A stretch of DNA of 64,000 nt from an uncultured Blautia sp. (GTDB lineage: Bacteria; Bacillota; Clostridia; Lachnospirales; Lachnospiraceae), in NCBI GenBank assembly GCA_900551075.1, contig URVB01000003.1:62001-126000 (forward strand). The letters run 5' to 3'. Each line of letters starts with the position of its first letter. Within the stretch, counting starts at the first letter, position 1. The position numbers and the translations under genes were made by a program. This document shows positions 18,017 to 27,076 of the stretch, piece after piece. A model generated the notes under the pieces. That model searched no databases, was not told the DNA's origin, and saw only the letters and a list, made by a program, of their open reading frames with translations.

Positions 18017-18661
18017 TCATAATGCATCTTCTTCTTCGGGCATGTGCTGATTCAGAAGGGGCTCCAGTATACAGGATGATACGCAGGAAACCGCCCCCGG
18101 AAGAATCAGGAACAGTGCCGGCTGCGCTAATAAAGCCATATAAGAGCCCGCAAGCATCACCAGCAATATGAAAGATAAGGGCAGATGCTTTACGGTCATA
18201 TAAAAAGACAGTTTTACAAACCAGCCGGACGGCATTTCAAACCGTGACAGTGCCGGAAAGGCATAACATGCACTGACAATAAAAATCAAGATCAAAAATG
18301 CGTACAGCATCATAAAAAACAGGCCGGACAAACCGCTGGTTTTGGCCCGCAGGATGCCGATGTTTAAAAGAAGTATAAACAGTACTGCGCCATAAATCAG
18401 CGTAAGAGGGATGGAAGGAACCAGATTCTTTTTGTATGCATGCCAGAACTGAGCTGATATGCTGCCCCTGTCCTGACGTACCGATTTGGTAACCGCTGCA
18501 TATAAAGCGCAGAAGGACGCACCAATGGTAATAATCGGCAGACAGCCCATCAGCCAGTAAATACTTACCAGTGCCAGATCAAAGATTTTGCCTGCATATG
18601 TATAAAAATCTCCATCAAACTGAAATATTCCTTTTCCATAGGAGCTGTCCCTGTTTTTCAT
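18017..18661 (-). CDS. YesL (DUF624) family membrane protein
   Basis: About 214 aa with five hydrophobic helices (for example LALVSIYWLMGCLPIITIGA and LTLIYGAVLFILLLNIGI). The pattern at the N-terminus, with LPIITIGAS and a PALSRFEM segment near the fifth helix, is typical of DUF624. These proteins sit beside CUT1 importers and YesMN systems, and their function is unknown. I chose ATG 18661 (GGAAGG upstream); ATG 18688 is an alternative. It lies between the GH31 and GH127 genes in one operon. Confidence 0.8.
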   Translation of the reverse strand: MKNRDSSYGKGIFQFDGDFYTYAGKIFDLALVSIYWLMGCLPIITIGASFCALYAAVTKSVRQDRGSISAQFWHAYKKNLVPSIPLTLIYGAVLFILLLNIGILRAKTSGLSGLFFMMLYAFLILIFIVSACYAFPALSRFEMPSGWFVKLSFYMTVKHLPLSFILLVMLAGSYMALLAQPALFLILPGAVSCVSSCILEPLLNQHMPEEEDAL

Positions 18662-18756
18662 CCGAACCTTCCATCCTTTCTTCATCATTGCATCGCGGCC
18701 AGCGGCTCTGCCCTTACCGCAGCACCGGCCGGCGGTCCTGCATGTATTTCATGCCC

Positions 18757-20790
18757 TTACTGCAGCTCCAGCCGGCAGCCGTTTCTTGTAAACAGCGGAA
18801 TCTGCTGAATGGGTGTTTTTACGGTCACTGTCTGACCTCCCTCAAATTCCTGGCCTGTCCATGGATTTATCCACTTTTCTCCTGCCGGCAGATAAACTTC
18901 CGTCTCGGTACATCCTGCATCCGTCACTGGCTTTACCAGAATATCCGGTCCAAACATGTAGGAATTTTCCACATTCCAGCATTCCTTATCCTGTGGGAAA
19001 TCATAAAACAGCGGACGCATAACCGGCGTACCCTTTTCGTGTGCTTCCTTCATCCGTTCCGTCACGTACGGACGCAGTTTTTCACGGAGATTCAGATAGT
19101 ATTTGAGAATCTCATATACCTCGTCTGTATAGCTCCACACCTCATTGGGCGCTCCGGATACGCACTCTGCGCCTCCGGTGGTGCCGTACTGAGGCTGCAG
19201 CGGCCAGCGATATCCGTGGAGACGCATAACCGGGCAGAAGCATCCATACTGAAACCAGCGGATCAGCAGCTCATGGAAGCCCGGATCATTGACATTTGCC
19301 CCAAAGAACCCGCCGATGTCTGTGGTCCACCAGGGGATGCCTGCGATCCCCATATTCAGGCCGGCTGCCACCTGGTTCTTCATACTCGGGAAGGAGGACT
19401 TAATATCTCCCGACCACACCAGCGCGCCATACCTCTGGGAAGAAGCCCATGCACAGCGTAGAAGATTAATGATATTTCCCTGACCCTCTGCTTTCATTCC
19501 ATCAAAAAATGTCTTTGCGTACATAACCGGGTAAATATTTCCCACCTGTACATCCGGTCCAAGATGGTAACGGTAATTTTCAAAATCGTAGACTGTATAC
19601 TCCGGCTCTGCTTCATCCAGCCAGAAAACCCTGACCCCTTTGTCGTAGTAATTCTGCTTGGCCTTCTGCCATACGTACTCTCTGGCTTCCGGGTTCGTGG
19701 CATCGTAATGGAGTGTATTTCCCTGGAAATCCATAGAAATGGGAAATCCGGATTCCACACGAATCAACAGGCCCCTGCCCTTCATCTCCTCAAAATTCTC
19801 ACTGCGGTAGTCAACAGTAGGCCAGATGGAAACCATCAGTTCAATCCCCATCTCCTTCAGCTCTGCGATCATAGCGTCAGGGTCCGGCCAGTAGGTGGGG
19901 TCAAATTTCCACTCACCCTGCAGCGGCCAGTGAAAAAAATCCACCACAATTACCGAAATTGGAAGTCCCCGTCTCCTGTATTCTCTTGCCACCTCCAAAA
20001 GCTCCTCCTGTGTCTGGTAGCGGAGCTTACACTGCCAGAAGCCCGTTGCATAATCCGGCATCATGGGAACCTTGCCGGTGGCATTGGCATATGCCTCTTC
20101 AATCTCCGCCGGAGTATCTCCTGCTGTGATCCAGTAGTCCAGCTTCTTTGTGGAGAAAGCCTCCCAGGTTGTAATATTTTTTCCGAAATTTACACGGCCC
20201 ACTGCCGGATTATTCCACAAAAATCCGTATCCCAGACTGGAGAGGGCAAAAGGAACGCTGGCCTGAGAGTTTCTGTGTGCCAGCTCCAGATCAGCGCCCT
20301 TCACATCCAAAAAGTCCTGCTGATATTGTCCCATTCCGTAAATCTTTTCGTCAGGATTGGAAATAAAGCGCATGGACAGCCGGTAATCGCCGCCGATTAT
20401 GGGCTTAAACTCTCTCGCATCTACCTCCAGAGAGCTGCATGTACTGCCGAACATATCCTTTCTGGTCCGCAGGTACTCCTCCAGAAGAATTTCATCTTTC
20501 TGATTATAAAATGTAATTTTTCCGATGAGGTTTATTTCCGCACGAATTTTTCCGTTGACAATCCTGCCTCCATCTTCCCATACGGTAATCCGGGGATTTC
20601 CCGGGTTTTCTTGTTTCAGAAGAGCCCAGTCCTCCTGCGGCATCCAAGCCAGCTTGGTGGAGCGGACACGGAGACTGTTTTCTCCCCAGGGCTCAATGAT
20701 CAGCCGTTCCGCTTCATAGCGGTAGCAGAGGGCGTTTCCCTTCTGCTCAAAATACCCATATACTACTTTTACTTCATCCTGTGATGCCAT
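18757..20790 (-). CDS. GH31 alpha-xylosidase (YicI-like)
   Basis: 677 aa cytoplasmic retaining glycosidase, likely releasing alpha-linked xylose from the non-reducing end of xyloglucan fragments. Nucleophile D392 is in FWLDEAEPE and the acid/base D462 is in WSGDI, with MPDYATGFWQCKLRYQ and IWPTVDYRS as in YicI-type enzymes. AAAGGAGATTTC precedes the ATG. It follows the importer permease by 27 bp. An alpha-glucosidase is possible within GH31, but the motifs and the GH127 neighbour favour alpha-xylosidase. Confidence 0.85.
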   Translation of the reverse strand: MASQDEVKVVYGYFEQKGNALCYRYEAERLIIEPWGENSLRVRSTKLAWMPQEDWALLKQENPGNPRITVWEDGGRIVNGKIRAEINLIGKITFYNQKDEILLEEYLRTRKDMFGSTCSSLEVDAREFKPIIGGDYRLSMRFISNPDEKIYGMGQYQQDFLDVKGADLELAHRNSQASVPFALSSLGYGFLWNNPAVGRVNFGKNITTWEAFSTKKLDYWITAGDTPAEIEEAYANATGKVPMMPDYATGFWQCKLRYQTQEELLEVAREYRRRGLPISVIVVDFFHWPLQGEWKFDPTYWPDPDAMIAELKEMGIELMVSIWPTVDYRSENFEEMKGRGLLIRVESGFPISMDFQGNTLHYDATNPEAREYVWQKAKQNYYDKGVRVFWLDEAEPEYTVYDFENYRYHLGPDVQVGNIYPVMYAKTFFDGMKAEGQGNIINLLRCAWASSQRYGALVWSGDIKSSFPSMKNQVAAGLNMGIAGIPWWTTDIGGFFGANVNDPGFHELLIRWFQYGCFCPVMRLHGYRWPLQPQYGTTGGAECVSGAPNEVWSYTDEVYEILKYYLNLREKLRPYVTERMKEAHEKGTPVMRPLFYDFPQDKECWNVENSYMFGPDILVKPVTDAGCTETEVYLPAGEKWINPWTGQEFEGGQTVTVKTPIQQIPLFTRNGCRLELQ

Positions 20791-20817
20791 ATTAGAAATC
20801 TCCTTTCAAATGATATA

Positions 20818-21654
20818 TCAGTCTTTTACTGCGCCTGCCACCAGACCGCCTACAATGTATTTCTGCAGGAAGAGAAACAGCAGGACTACCGGGATGACAA
20901 GGATGGTTCCATATGCCATGATACAGTTCCATTTTGTTCCATAGGCATTTTGGAATTTATAAATGTTTGCTGTCAGAGGCCGCATTTCCGCATTTACATT
21001 GAAGGTCATGGAATATACAAGGTCATTCCAGCCGTTCAGGAAGGAAATTACCACGATGGTAATAATGCCGGTCTTTACAGCCGGAATCATGACAAACAAA
21101 AAGGATTTCAGCGCACCGCAGCCATCCAGTCGGGCCGCCTCGTCCAGTGCCCTGGGCACACTTTTGAAATAGGGCCTCAGCGTAACCACCGCAAATGGGA
21201 TGGAGCCCGCTGCAATAGCAATAGGGGCTGTAAAATGAGTGCCCAGAATATGCAGCTTATTAAAAATCAGATACATTGGCGTCAGAGTCAGAGATGCCGG
21301 AAGCATCTGTGCCACCAGGAAGGTAAGCAAAAACACATGCATTCCCCGTGTCTTAAAACGGCCCATGCCATATGCTGCCGGCACACCCAGAAGCAGTGCG
21401 ATTCCCATGGTAAGAAATCCGTTAATAAAGCTGTTCCGCAAAGACAGAAGGAACGTTTTATCTGTCAGATTCACCAGCCAGGGATCTATTGTAAAATCAT
21501 GAGGAAAATAAGTGAGTACTTTGCCAAAGGTCTCAGAGTCCGATTTAAAAGAAATCTGAATCAGCCAATAAACAGGGAAGAGGAAAATAACAGCAATTAT
21601 AATTGCCAGAATAGAATTAAGCAGTTCCTTTTTTCCTTCTTTTGTCTTTAACAT
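20818..21654 (-). CDS. Oligosaccharide ABC importer permease (MalG/CUT1-type)
   Basis: 278 aa with six membrane segments and the cytoplasmic EAA loop (EAARLDGCGALKSFLFVMIP, near residue 190) that contacts the ATPase. One of two permeases of a CUT1 importer, one base after the other. No ATPase is encoded in the operon, so a shared MsmK/UgpC-type ATPase is expected elsewhere, as is usual for these importers in Firmicutes. Confidence 0.9.
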   Translation of the reverse strand: MLKTKEGKKELLNSILAIIIAVIFLFPVYWLIQISFKSDSETFGKVLTYFPHDFTIDPWLVNLTDKTFLLSLRNSFINGFLTMGIALLLGVPAAYGMGRFKTRGMHVFLLTFLVAQMLPASLTLTPMYLIFNKLHILGTHFTAPIAIAAGSIPFAVVTLRPYFKSVPRALDEAARLDGCGALKSFLFVMIPAVKTGIITIVVISFLNGWNDLVYSMTFNVNAEMRPLTANIYKFQNAYGTKWNCIMAYGTILVIPVVLLFLFLQKYIVGGLVAGAVKD

Positions 21655-21655
21655 A

Positions 21656-22543
21656 TTAATCCTCCTCCTTTGCCAGAAGTCTCAGGTAAAACAGTCCGAT
21701 AATGAAGAGGCATGCGAACAGCACCATGGCAATTGCAGCGCCTTCGGAAAACTTAAATTGTGTGAAGGAGCGGACATAAGAATATGTGCCAAGAACATCT
21801 GTGGCATTTAGCGGGCCTCCTGCCGTCATGATATACATCAGGTCGAATGCGCGGAAGGTGTAAATAAAGCCCAGCATCAGCACTGCCAGAATGGAGCCCT
21901 TCATCAGCGGCAGGGTAATATGCAGAAATTTCTGTCTCCGGTTCGCACCGTCAATGGATGCGCTTTCGTATACATCCTGGGAAATGCTGGTCAGGCCCGA
22001 CATAAGGAGCAGCATATTGAAGGGAATACCTACCCAGCAGTTCATAATAATCACCGCAATCAGTGCGGTGGAACCGGTAACCAGCCATTCCGGACCCCGG
22101 ATTCCTATTTTTGACAGCAGGTCATTAATAAGACCGGTATTGGAAAAGATATTTTTTCCCAGAAGACCGGTAACGGACATGGGCATCATGTAGCTGACAA
22201 GAATCATCCCCCGGACTGGCCCCGAAAGCTTAAATTTTCGGTTGAAAAACATTGCGAAAGCAAAACCTATGGTGAACTGGAATACCAGACATGCAATGGT
22301 AAAAATAAAGGTGTTTCTCAATACAAGGAGGAATGTACTGTCGTGAAACAGATGAATATAATTTTCAAAGCCAACAAATACGGAACCGCCTTTTGTAAGA
22401 TTTTTTACATCTACATTTTTGAAGCTGAGAATCAGGTTGTATACCAGAGGATAGCCCAGTACAACCAGCATATAGATAAATGCCGGAAGAATAAAAATAT
22501 ATCCGTCATTTTCTTTTTTTGAACGGACATGCATTGTTTCCAC
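21656..22543 (-). CDS. Oligosaccharide ABC importer permease (MalF/CUT1-type)
   Basis: 295 aa, six membrane segments, EAA-type loop (YESASIDGANRRQKFLHITLP). The partner of the permease that follows, forming the transmembrane channel. AGGCGACC is the only weak ribosome site. It lies 158 bp after the binding-protein gene, with a hairpin in that gap. Confidence 0.9.
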   Translation of the reverse strand: METMHVRSKKENDGYIFILPAFIYMLVVLGYPLVYNLILSFKNVDVKNLTKGGSVFVGFENYIHLFHDSTFLLVLRNTFIFTIACLVFQFTIGFAFAMFFNRKFKLSGPVRGMILVSYMMPMSVTGLLGKNIFSNTGLINDLLSKIGIRGPEWLVTGSTALIAVIIMNCWVGIPFNMLLLMSGLTSISQDVYESASIDGANRRQKFLHITLPLMKGSILAVLMLGFIYTFRAFDLMYIMTAGGPLNATDVLGTYSYVRSFTQFKFSEGAAIAMVLFACLFIIGLFYLRLLAKEED

Positions 22544-22607
22544 AATCAGGTCGCCTCACTTTCTTTTATATTCTGCGGTTATCGCCATATCCATAGACCA
22601 CTGATTT

Positions 22608-22652
22608 AAAAAATCCCACAGTCTCCGGCAGAAGAACCACCGGAAACCGTGG
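22608..22652 (-). terminator. Hairpin after the CUT1 binding-protein gene
   Basis: On the minus strand a 13-bp stem with two mismatches (22652-22640 with 22628-22616) is followed by GATTTTTT. This is a partial terminator that would keep permease levels below binding-protein levels. Confidence 0.65.
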
Positions 22653-22701
22653 AATTACTGTAAGCCCTATTCAGCAGTCCATGATTCAAAGGGATATGTA
22701 C

Positions 22702-23961
22702 CTATGGAAGAGGTGTCTCCTCAACGATCGGGCTTATGGTCTCCATTGCAGCCGCAAGAGCGTCTGCAGGGTCAGCGCCGTCTACGAATACAGACTGTGT
22801 GGCACTGTAAATAGCCTCGGAAATACTTGGCCACTCAGCGTGCGGTCCACGGGCATCTGCATAATTCATTTGTTCTGTGAATATTGCAAATCCATCCTGC
22901 TCATAGTCGTAATCAGATTTGGAATCGGAACGTGTCGGAATCTTGCCGGCAACAACTCCCCATTCGCCTTCTTTTTCCTGAGAGCACAGCCACTCAAGGA
23001 ATGCTACGCAGGCTTCTTTATTCTCCGCACCGGAGCACACGCCGAAGTTTTCTCCTCCGATTGTGGAGCTGGAGGTTCCCTCATCACCTGTAGGAAGGAG
23101 GCAGAAGCCGTAATTGAAGCCATCGATTGTATCGGTCTGTGCAAGGTGCCAGGTACCAACCTCTGCCATTGCAGCTTTTCCTGCTGCAAACTGGTTGAAT
23201 GCATCGGCCTGTGTCCAGTTGATGCATTCTTTGCTCATGTAACCGTTGTTAATGAGATCTGCAAGAGCGGTAAGACCGGTTACTGCAGAGTCAGCGGTCA
23301 GATTGTCAACGTTTACACGAGCGGCGCCGTCCTGTGTACCGCGAAGCCACGGAAGAATCTGGAAGGTTCCCTCTTCAGTGGAGATACAGCACATGGCGAA
23401 GCCGTAGGTCTGTGTATCCGGATTTGTGGCAGCAGCCGCCATTTCCTGGAATTCTGCAAGGCTTGCAGGCATATGGTCATACCCGGCAGCCTCAAGGGCA
23501 TCCAGATTGCAGGCCAGTGCCAGACAGTTGGAGTTCTGAGGAAGTCCATGGATTCTTCCGTCAGAATCCATACAGGAGCTTAACGGTCCCTCATAGAAGT
23601 TGTCCAGCTCGCCCCATGCTTCCAGTTCATCTGTAATATCCTCAAATACACCAAGAGAAATATAGGAAGCCATGTCAGGGGAATCTACCATGCCGATATC
23701 AGGAAGCTCACCGGAAAGTGCCCCTACGGTATACTGGTTCATCAGCTCTTCACGGGATACATAGGTAGCTGTAATATGGATATCGTCCTGGAGCGTATTG
23801 TATTTATCAACCCAGTCTACAATTGCCTGTGCATCTGCGGATGCATCAAAATAATGCCAGAGTTCGATTTCTGTAGGCTCAGCCTGTACGGCCGCTGCTG
23901 AAAAAGATAAGCCTGCCGCAATAGCGGTAACTGCCAAAGTTAACTGTTTTTTCATTTTCAT
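22702..23961 (-). CDS. CUT1 oligosaccharide-binding protein (SBP family 1)
   Basis: 419 aa extracytoplasmic receptor of the importer. Signal peptide 1-27 with an AQA-type signal peptidase I site and no lipobox. The mature start EIELWHYFDASADAQAIVDWVDKYN is classic for maltose-type binding proteins, with INGLPQNSN-like strand (here HGLPQNSNCLAL) and GKAAMAEVG motifs. Its ligand is probably a xylose/arabinose-containing oligosaccharide, inferred from the GH31 and GH127 genes downstream. Confidence 0.88.
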   Translation of the reverse strand: MKMKKQLTLAVTAIAAGLSFSAAAVQAEPTEIELWHYFDASADAQAIVDWVDKYNTLQDDIHITATYVSREELMNQYTVGALSGELPDIGMVDSPDMASYISLGVFEDITDELEAWGELDNFYEGPLSSCMDSDGRIHGLPQNSNCLALACNLDALEAAGYDHMPASLAEFQEMAAAATNPDTQTYGFAMCCISTEEGTFQILPWLRGTQDGAARVNVDNLTADSAVTGLTALADLINNGYMSKECINWTQADAFNQFAAGKAAMAEVGTWHLAQTDTIDGFNYGFCLLPTGDEGTSSSTIGGENFGVCSGAENKEACVAFLEWLCSQEKEGEWGVVAGKIPTRSDSKSDYDYEQDGFAIFTEQMNYADARGPHAEWPSISEAIYSATQSVFVDGADPADALAAAMETISPIVEETPLP

Positions 23962-24032
23962 CCTCCATTTCTTTCGGCCGGATTACCAATCCGATAATTT
24001 TTTCTCAATTGACAGTCTTCTTTTCGCGCGCG

Positions 24033-24084
24033 CACATGTTTCTGACTGCTTCAGACATGTGTTTTAATTGGTGATATTATTATA
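24033..24084 (-). promoter_or_regulatory. Probable activated promoter and leader hairpin of the CUT1 operon
   Basis: Minus strand TATAAT (24084-24079) has no good -35 (GGACTT at 17 bp), which suits activation by the AraC-type regulator. A CACATG..TCTGA / TCAGA..CATGTG inverted repeat (24033-24061) falls in the presumed leader. The rest of the 23962-24243 gap is AT-rich with no gene. Confidence 0.4.
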
Positions 24085-24243
24085 TCTTTCGGCTTTTGTT
24101 AAGTCCACTCAGTTTTTTAATATTTTATCTTTGATTTTAGTGTAATTTTTTAATATTTTCGTATTTTTTTAATATGATATACTGGCATATTGTATAATAT
24201 TATCTTTGTGTTTTGGACTTATATATATAATTTGACGTCATTC

Positions 24244-24996
24244 TCAATTTTCGTGAAGATACTCTGAAAAATTTTTCCCGGTAACCTCACGAAAAACCTT
24301 ATGGAAATATTTAATATCGGAAAAACCTGCTTTATATGCCACCTCGGTTTTATCCACCCTGCCTTCCTGAAGCAATTTCTTTGCCTGGCAGATTCTATAT
24401 TTTTTTAGAAAGGTTGCAAATCCCTCTCCCACATATTTTTTAAAAATGCAGCTAAAATATTGGGAGCTGATTCCCAGCTTGTCTGCCAGGTCTGTCTGGG
24501 TAATTCTTTTATCGTAATCCTTTTCAATGATGTCCAGAGCCCGCAGCACAAAGGGATGGGCATCCGAATATTGACTGCGCAGGCTTTCCGTCTCTTTTTC
24601 TTCCTTCGCCGGGTATATCCGCTGCCCTTTGATCCGTGCATCCAAACGGGCCAAAACTGTTTCCAGCTCTCCCTTCGTCAGAGGCTTAAGAATATATTCC
24701 GTTACGTCCAGGGAAATGCACTGCTGGGCCATCTGGAAATCCGCATAAGCACTGATTACAGCAAATTCAGTGGTAAGCTTCCTGGCACGCACCTCCTGTA
24801 TCAGTGTAATTCCGTCCATATAGGGCATTTTTATATCTGTAAAAACCACATCCGGCTTCAACTGTTCAATCAGCTCCAGAGCCGTTTCGCCATTAGATGC
24901 CTGGGCGATGACCTCATAGTTGCCGGGAATGCTTCCGATCAATCTGCTGATTCCCTGTCTGGCTCTCTGTTCGTTCTCCGCAATTAAAATTTTCAC
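24244..24996 (-). CDS. AraC-type response regulator (YesN-like, short form)
   Basis: 250 aa. Receiver domain (VKILIAENEQRARQG; note AEN where many have DDE; phosphoacceptor in FTDIKMPYMDG) and C-terminal AraC HTH pair (ITQTDLADKLGISSQYFSCIF and KTEVAYKAGFSDIKYFHKVFRE). I chose GTG 24996 because GGGAGGA lies 8 nt upstream; an ATG at 25026 would start 30 bp earlier without a site. It is coupled to the kinase gene just before it and probably activates the importer operon that follows. Confidence 0.87.
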   Translation of the reverse strand: MKILIAENEQRARQGISRLIGSIPGNYEVIAQASNGETALELIEQLKPDVVFTDIKMPYMDGITLIQEVRARKLTTEFAVISAYADFQMAQQCISLDVTEYILKPLTKGELETVLARLDARIKGQRIYPAKEEKETESLRSQYSDAHPFVLRALDIIEKDYDKRITQTDLADKLGISSQYFSCIFKKYVGEGFATFLKKYRICQAKKLLQEGRVDKTEVAYKAGFSDIKYFHKVFREVTGKNFSEYLHEN

Positions 24997-25031
24997 ACTA
25001 AATCCTCCCGCATCACTTTGCCGCACTGTCT

Positions 25032-26873
25032 TTATATTTCCTCTGCAGCGCCGTCCGCATCCTCCTTCAGCATTTCTGCCGGTATGGGCAGCCAGAGCGT
25101 AAATTTTGTTCCCTTTCCCGGGGCTGTTTCCAGTCTGGCCTCAAGACCGTGTCCATAGTACATCCGCAGCCTTGCCATAACATTACGGATACCGATCCCG
25201 ACCCGGTTTCTTTCCACTGTGGCATTATTTCCTGCCAGAATTTCTTTAATGGTATCACTGACCCTCTTTTCCATGCCGCATCCGTTGTCTGCCACAGATA
25301 TCATCAGGCGTTCTTCGGACCTCTGTCCGCAAATAATGATTTTTCCTCCCTTTTCCCGCCCTTCAAGGCCGTGGAGAATGGAGTTTTCCACAAAAGGCTG
25401 TAGAAACAGCTTACAGCATGGCCACTCATTGTATTCCTCCGGAAAAATGACCTCATAATCAAAAACATCCATAAGCCTGAATTTCTGCAGATACAGATAC
25501 TGACATACCCAGTCCAGTTCTTCCCCGATCGTCACCATTTTTGTATTTGGTGAAAATGTATAGTACAGTATTCCGGAAAGGTTTTTCAGAAGAACTGACA
25601 CCTCGGTATCCCCGTTTTCTATAGCACTGTAATTAATTGCCCCCAGGGTATTGCAGAGGAAATGGGCATTTATCTGTGATTCCAGTGCTTCACGCTCCGC
25701 CTCATTGCACCGTTGGATTGTCAGTGTTTTCTCTTCAAATTCACGTTTCGTCTCTTCCCTCTGTGCATCCAGGGCTTTCACTGTGCGGTTGTACTGCTCC
25801 GCCAACTGCCACAGCTCATGGGTTCCCCTGATTTTAATTTCCCCTCCGTATTCTCCGTGACGGATTTCCCGCATTGCCCTTCCGATATCCCCCACCGGCT
25901 GGAGGATTCTCCATATCAGCATCTGCCACACCACAATGCTGACAAAAAGAAGAATCAAATAGACACCCACTGCTCTCAGAAGCATGTTCTGCACATTCCT
26001 TCGCATGCCGCTTGTATCGATATCAATATGAATAAGCCAGTTCATGTAATCCAGAGGCATTTCCAGTTCTTCTATGTACTCTGTGCCAAGATGCCGTTCG
26101 TTTTCTCCGAGAAGATCGCTGTCACGGTGATAAAGTACTGTTCCGTTTTCATCTGTAATATATTCACTGATATAATCTCCCTGGTCTGTGCCCGACAGGG
26201 CGCTGGACTGTATCATTAGGTCCAGACGCATGGTGAAAACCACCACCCCGCAGCTATTCGTCTTCTGTACATTACTCCCTACCAGGGGATATGCCAGATG
26301 AAAAAAGATCATATTGGGAAAATCTTCGTGTATCAGGGGTGTTGTGCTTACCTCATAGTTGACAGCGGATTTATCCTTAGTCCGTTCCATTACCTTCACA
26401 TATAAATCCCACAGTATCTCCAGATTGTCATCCCGCCATAAGTCGTTGTAGCCGCTGTTGTCCCAGTATCTTCCATACTCCCACAAAAGCCCGCCCTCTG
26501 TTACCACTGTGGTGGCTGCAATAATATTATTATAGTGTGTGATATTATTCAGCTTAACATTCAGCCGCATGGTGTCCCTCAGGGCACCATCACTTTCGTC
26601 CACGTTTTTCACCAGCTTGTAAAGCTCGGAATCCACCGCAATATCCGCGCCTGTCATCACGGCATCACGCAGCATGCTGTTAATATTGGTTGCAGATGCA
26701 TTTAATAAAGCGGTCTCTGTTTTGGCCGTCTCGGCCAGTAAATACTGCTGATATTCATTCTGCAAAAATCCAAGCAGAAAAAAGGTTGCCAGCATAAACA
26801 GAACAATGCTGGTTCCGATCATGCTGAAGGACATATGGCTTTTCACATAATTCCTCATCTTTTTGAAAATCAT
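25032..26873 (-). CDS. Membrane sensor histidine kinase (YesM-like) with atypical H-box
   Basis: 613 aa. TM1 at about residues 14-37, a large extracytoplasmic sensor (about 40-285), TM2 near 286-310, HAMP, then a coiled-coil and His_kinase domain with QINAHFLCNTL where most relatives have QINPHFLYNTL. HATPase motifs ENSILHG, DNGCGM and GIGIRN are intact. The phosphoacceptor His is kept while the flanking Pro and Tyr are changed. First gene of the minus-strand xylosidase/arabinosidase locus. Confidence 0.87.
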   Translation of the reverse strand: MIFKKMRNYVKSHMSFSMIGTSIVLFMLATFFLLGFLQNEYQQYLLAETAKTETALLNASATNINSMLRDAVMTGADIAVDSELYKLVKNVDESDGALRDTMRLNVKLNNITHYNNIIAATTVVTEGGLLWEYGRYWDNSGYNDLWRDDNLEILWDLYVKVMERTKDKSAVNYEVSTTPLIHEDFPNMIFFHLAYPLVGSNVQKTNSCGVVVFTMRLDLMIQSSALSGTDQGDYISEYITDENGTVLYHRDSDLLGENERHLGTEYIEELEMPLDYMNWLIHIDIDTSGMRRNVQNMLLRAVGVYLILLFVSIVVWQMLIWRILQPVGDIGRAMREIRHGEYGGEIKIRGTHELWQLAEQYNRTVKALDAQREETKREFEEKTLTIQRCNEAEREALESQINAHFLCNTLGAINYSAIENGDTEVSVLLKNLSGILYYTFSPNTKMVTIGEELDWVCQYLYLQKFRLMDVFDYEVIFPEEYNEWPCCKLFLQPFVENSILHGLEGREKGGKIIICGQRSEERLMISVADNGCGMEKRVSDTIKEILAGNNATVERNRVGIGIRNVMARLRMYYGHGLEARLETAPGKGTKFTLWLPIPAEMLKEDADGAAEEI

Positions 26874-26909
26874 TTTTTCACCAGGCTTTCTGAAATAGCA
26901 CTTTTCCCG

Positions 26910-26949
26910 ATAGTATTTATACTATATCATTTCTATTTTTTGGAAGCAA
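26910..26949 (-). promoter_or_regulatory. Promoter of the CUT1-locus kinase/regulator operon
   Basis: Minus strand TTGCTT (26949-26944), 17-bp spacer and TATAGT (26926-26921). A palindrome ATAGTAT-TT-ATACTAT (26910-26925) overlaps the -10 and could be an operator. Confidence 0.6.
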
Positions 26950-27040
26950 TAAATCATGTGTAAAATCATTATATTGCCTAATTATGCGCGTCCGTTGTTG
27001 TGCACGTTTCTTCTCATCTGTTCCTCCTTCTTCTGTTTCA

Positions 27041-27049
27041 CATATACTA
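27041..27049 (+). promoter_or_regulatory. Tentative -10 element upstream of the DUF2935 gene
   Basis: CATATACTA fits the -10 pattern CATANNNTA used by the mother-cell sporulation factors sigma-E and sigma-K, about 28 bp before the ATG. No good sigma-A -35 is visible, but the sigma-K -35 (AC) is not where expected either. Offered only as a hint. Confidence 0.25.
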
Positions 27050-27076
27050 TAGAGAAGCCGAAATATAAAGGTATGA

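Noticed and set aside
24025..24033. CGCGCGCGC run (possible Z-DNA)
   Set aside because: Only nine bases long, no further evidence of function.
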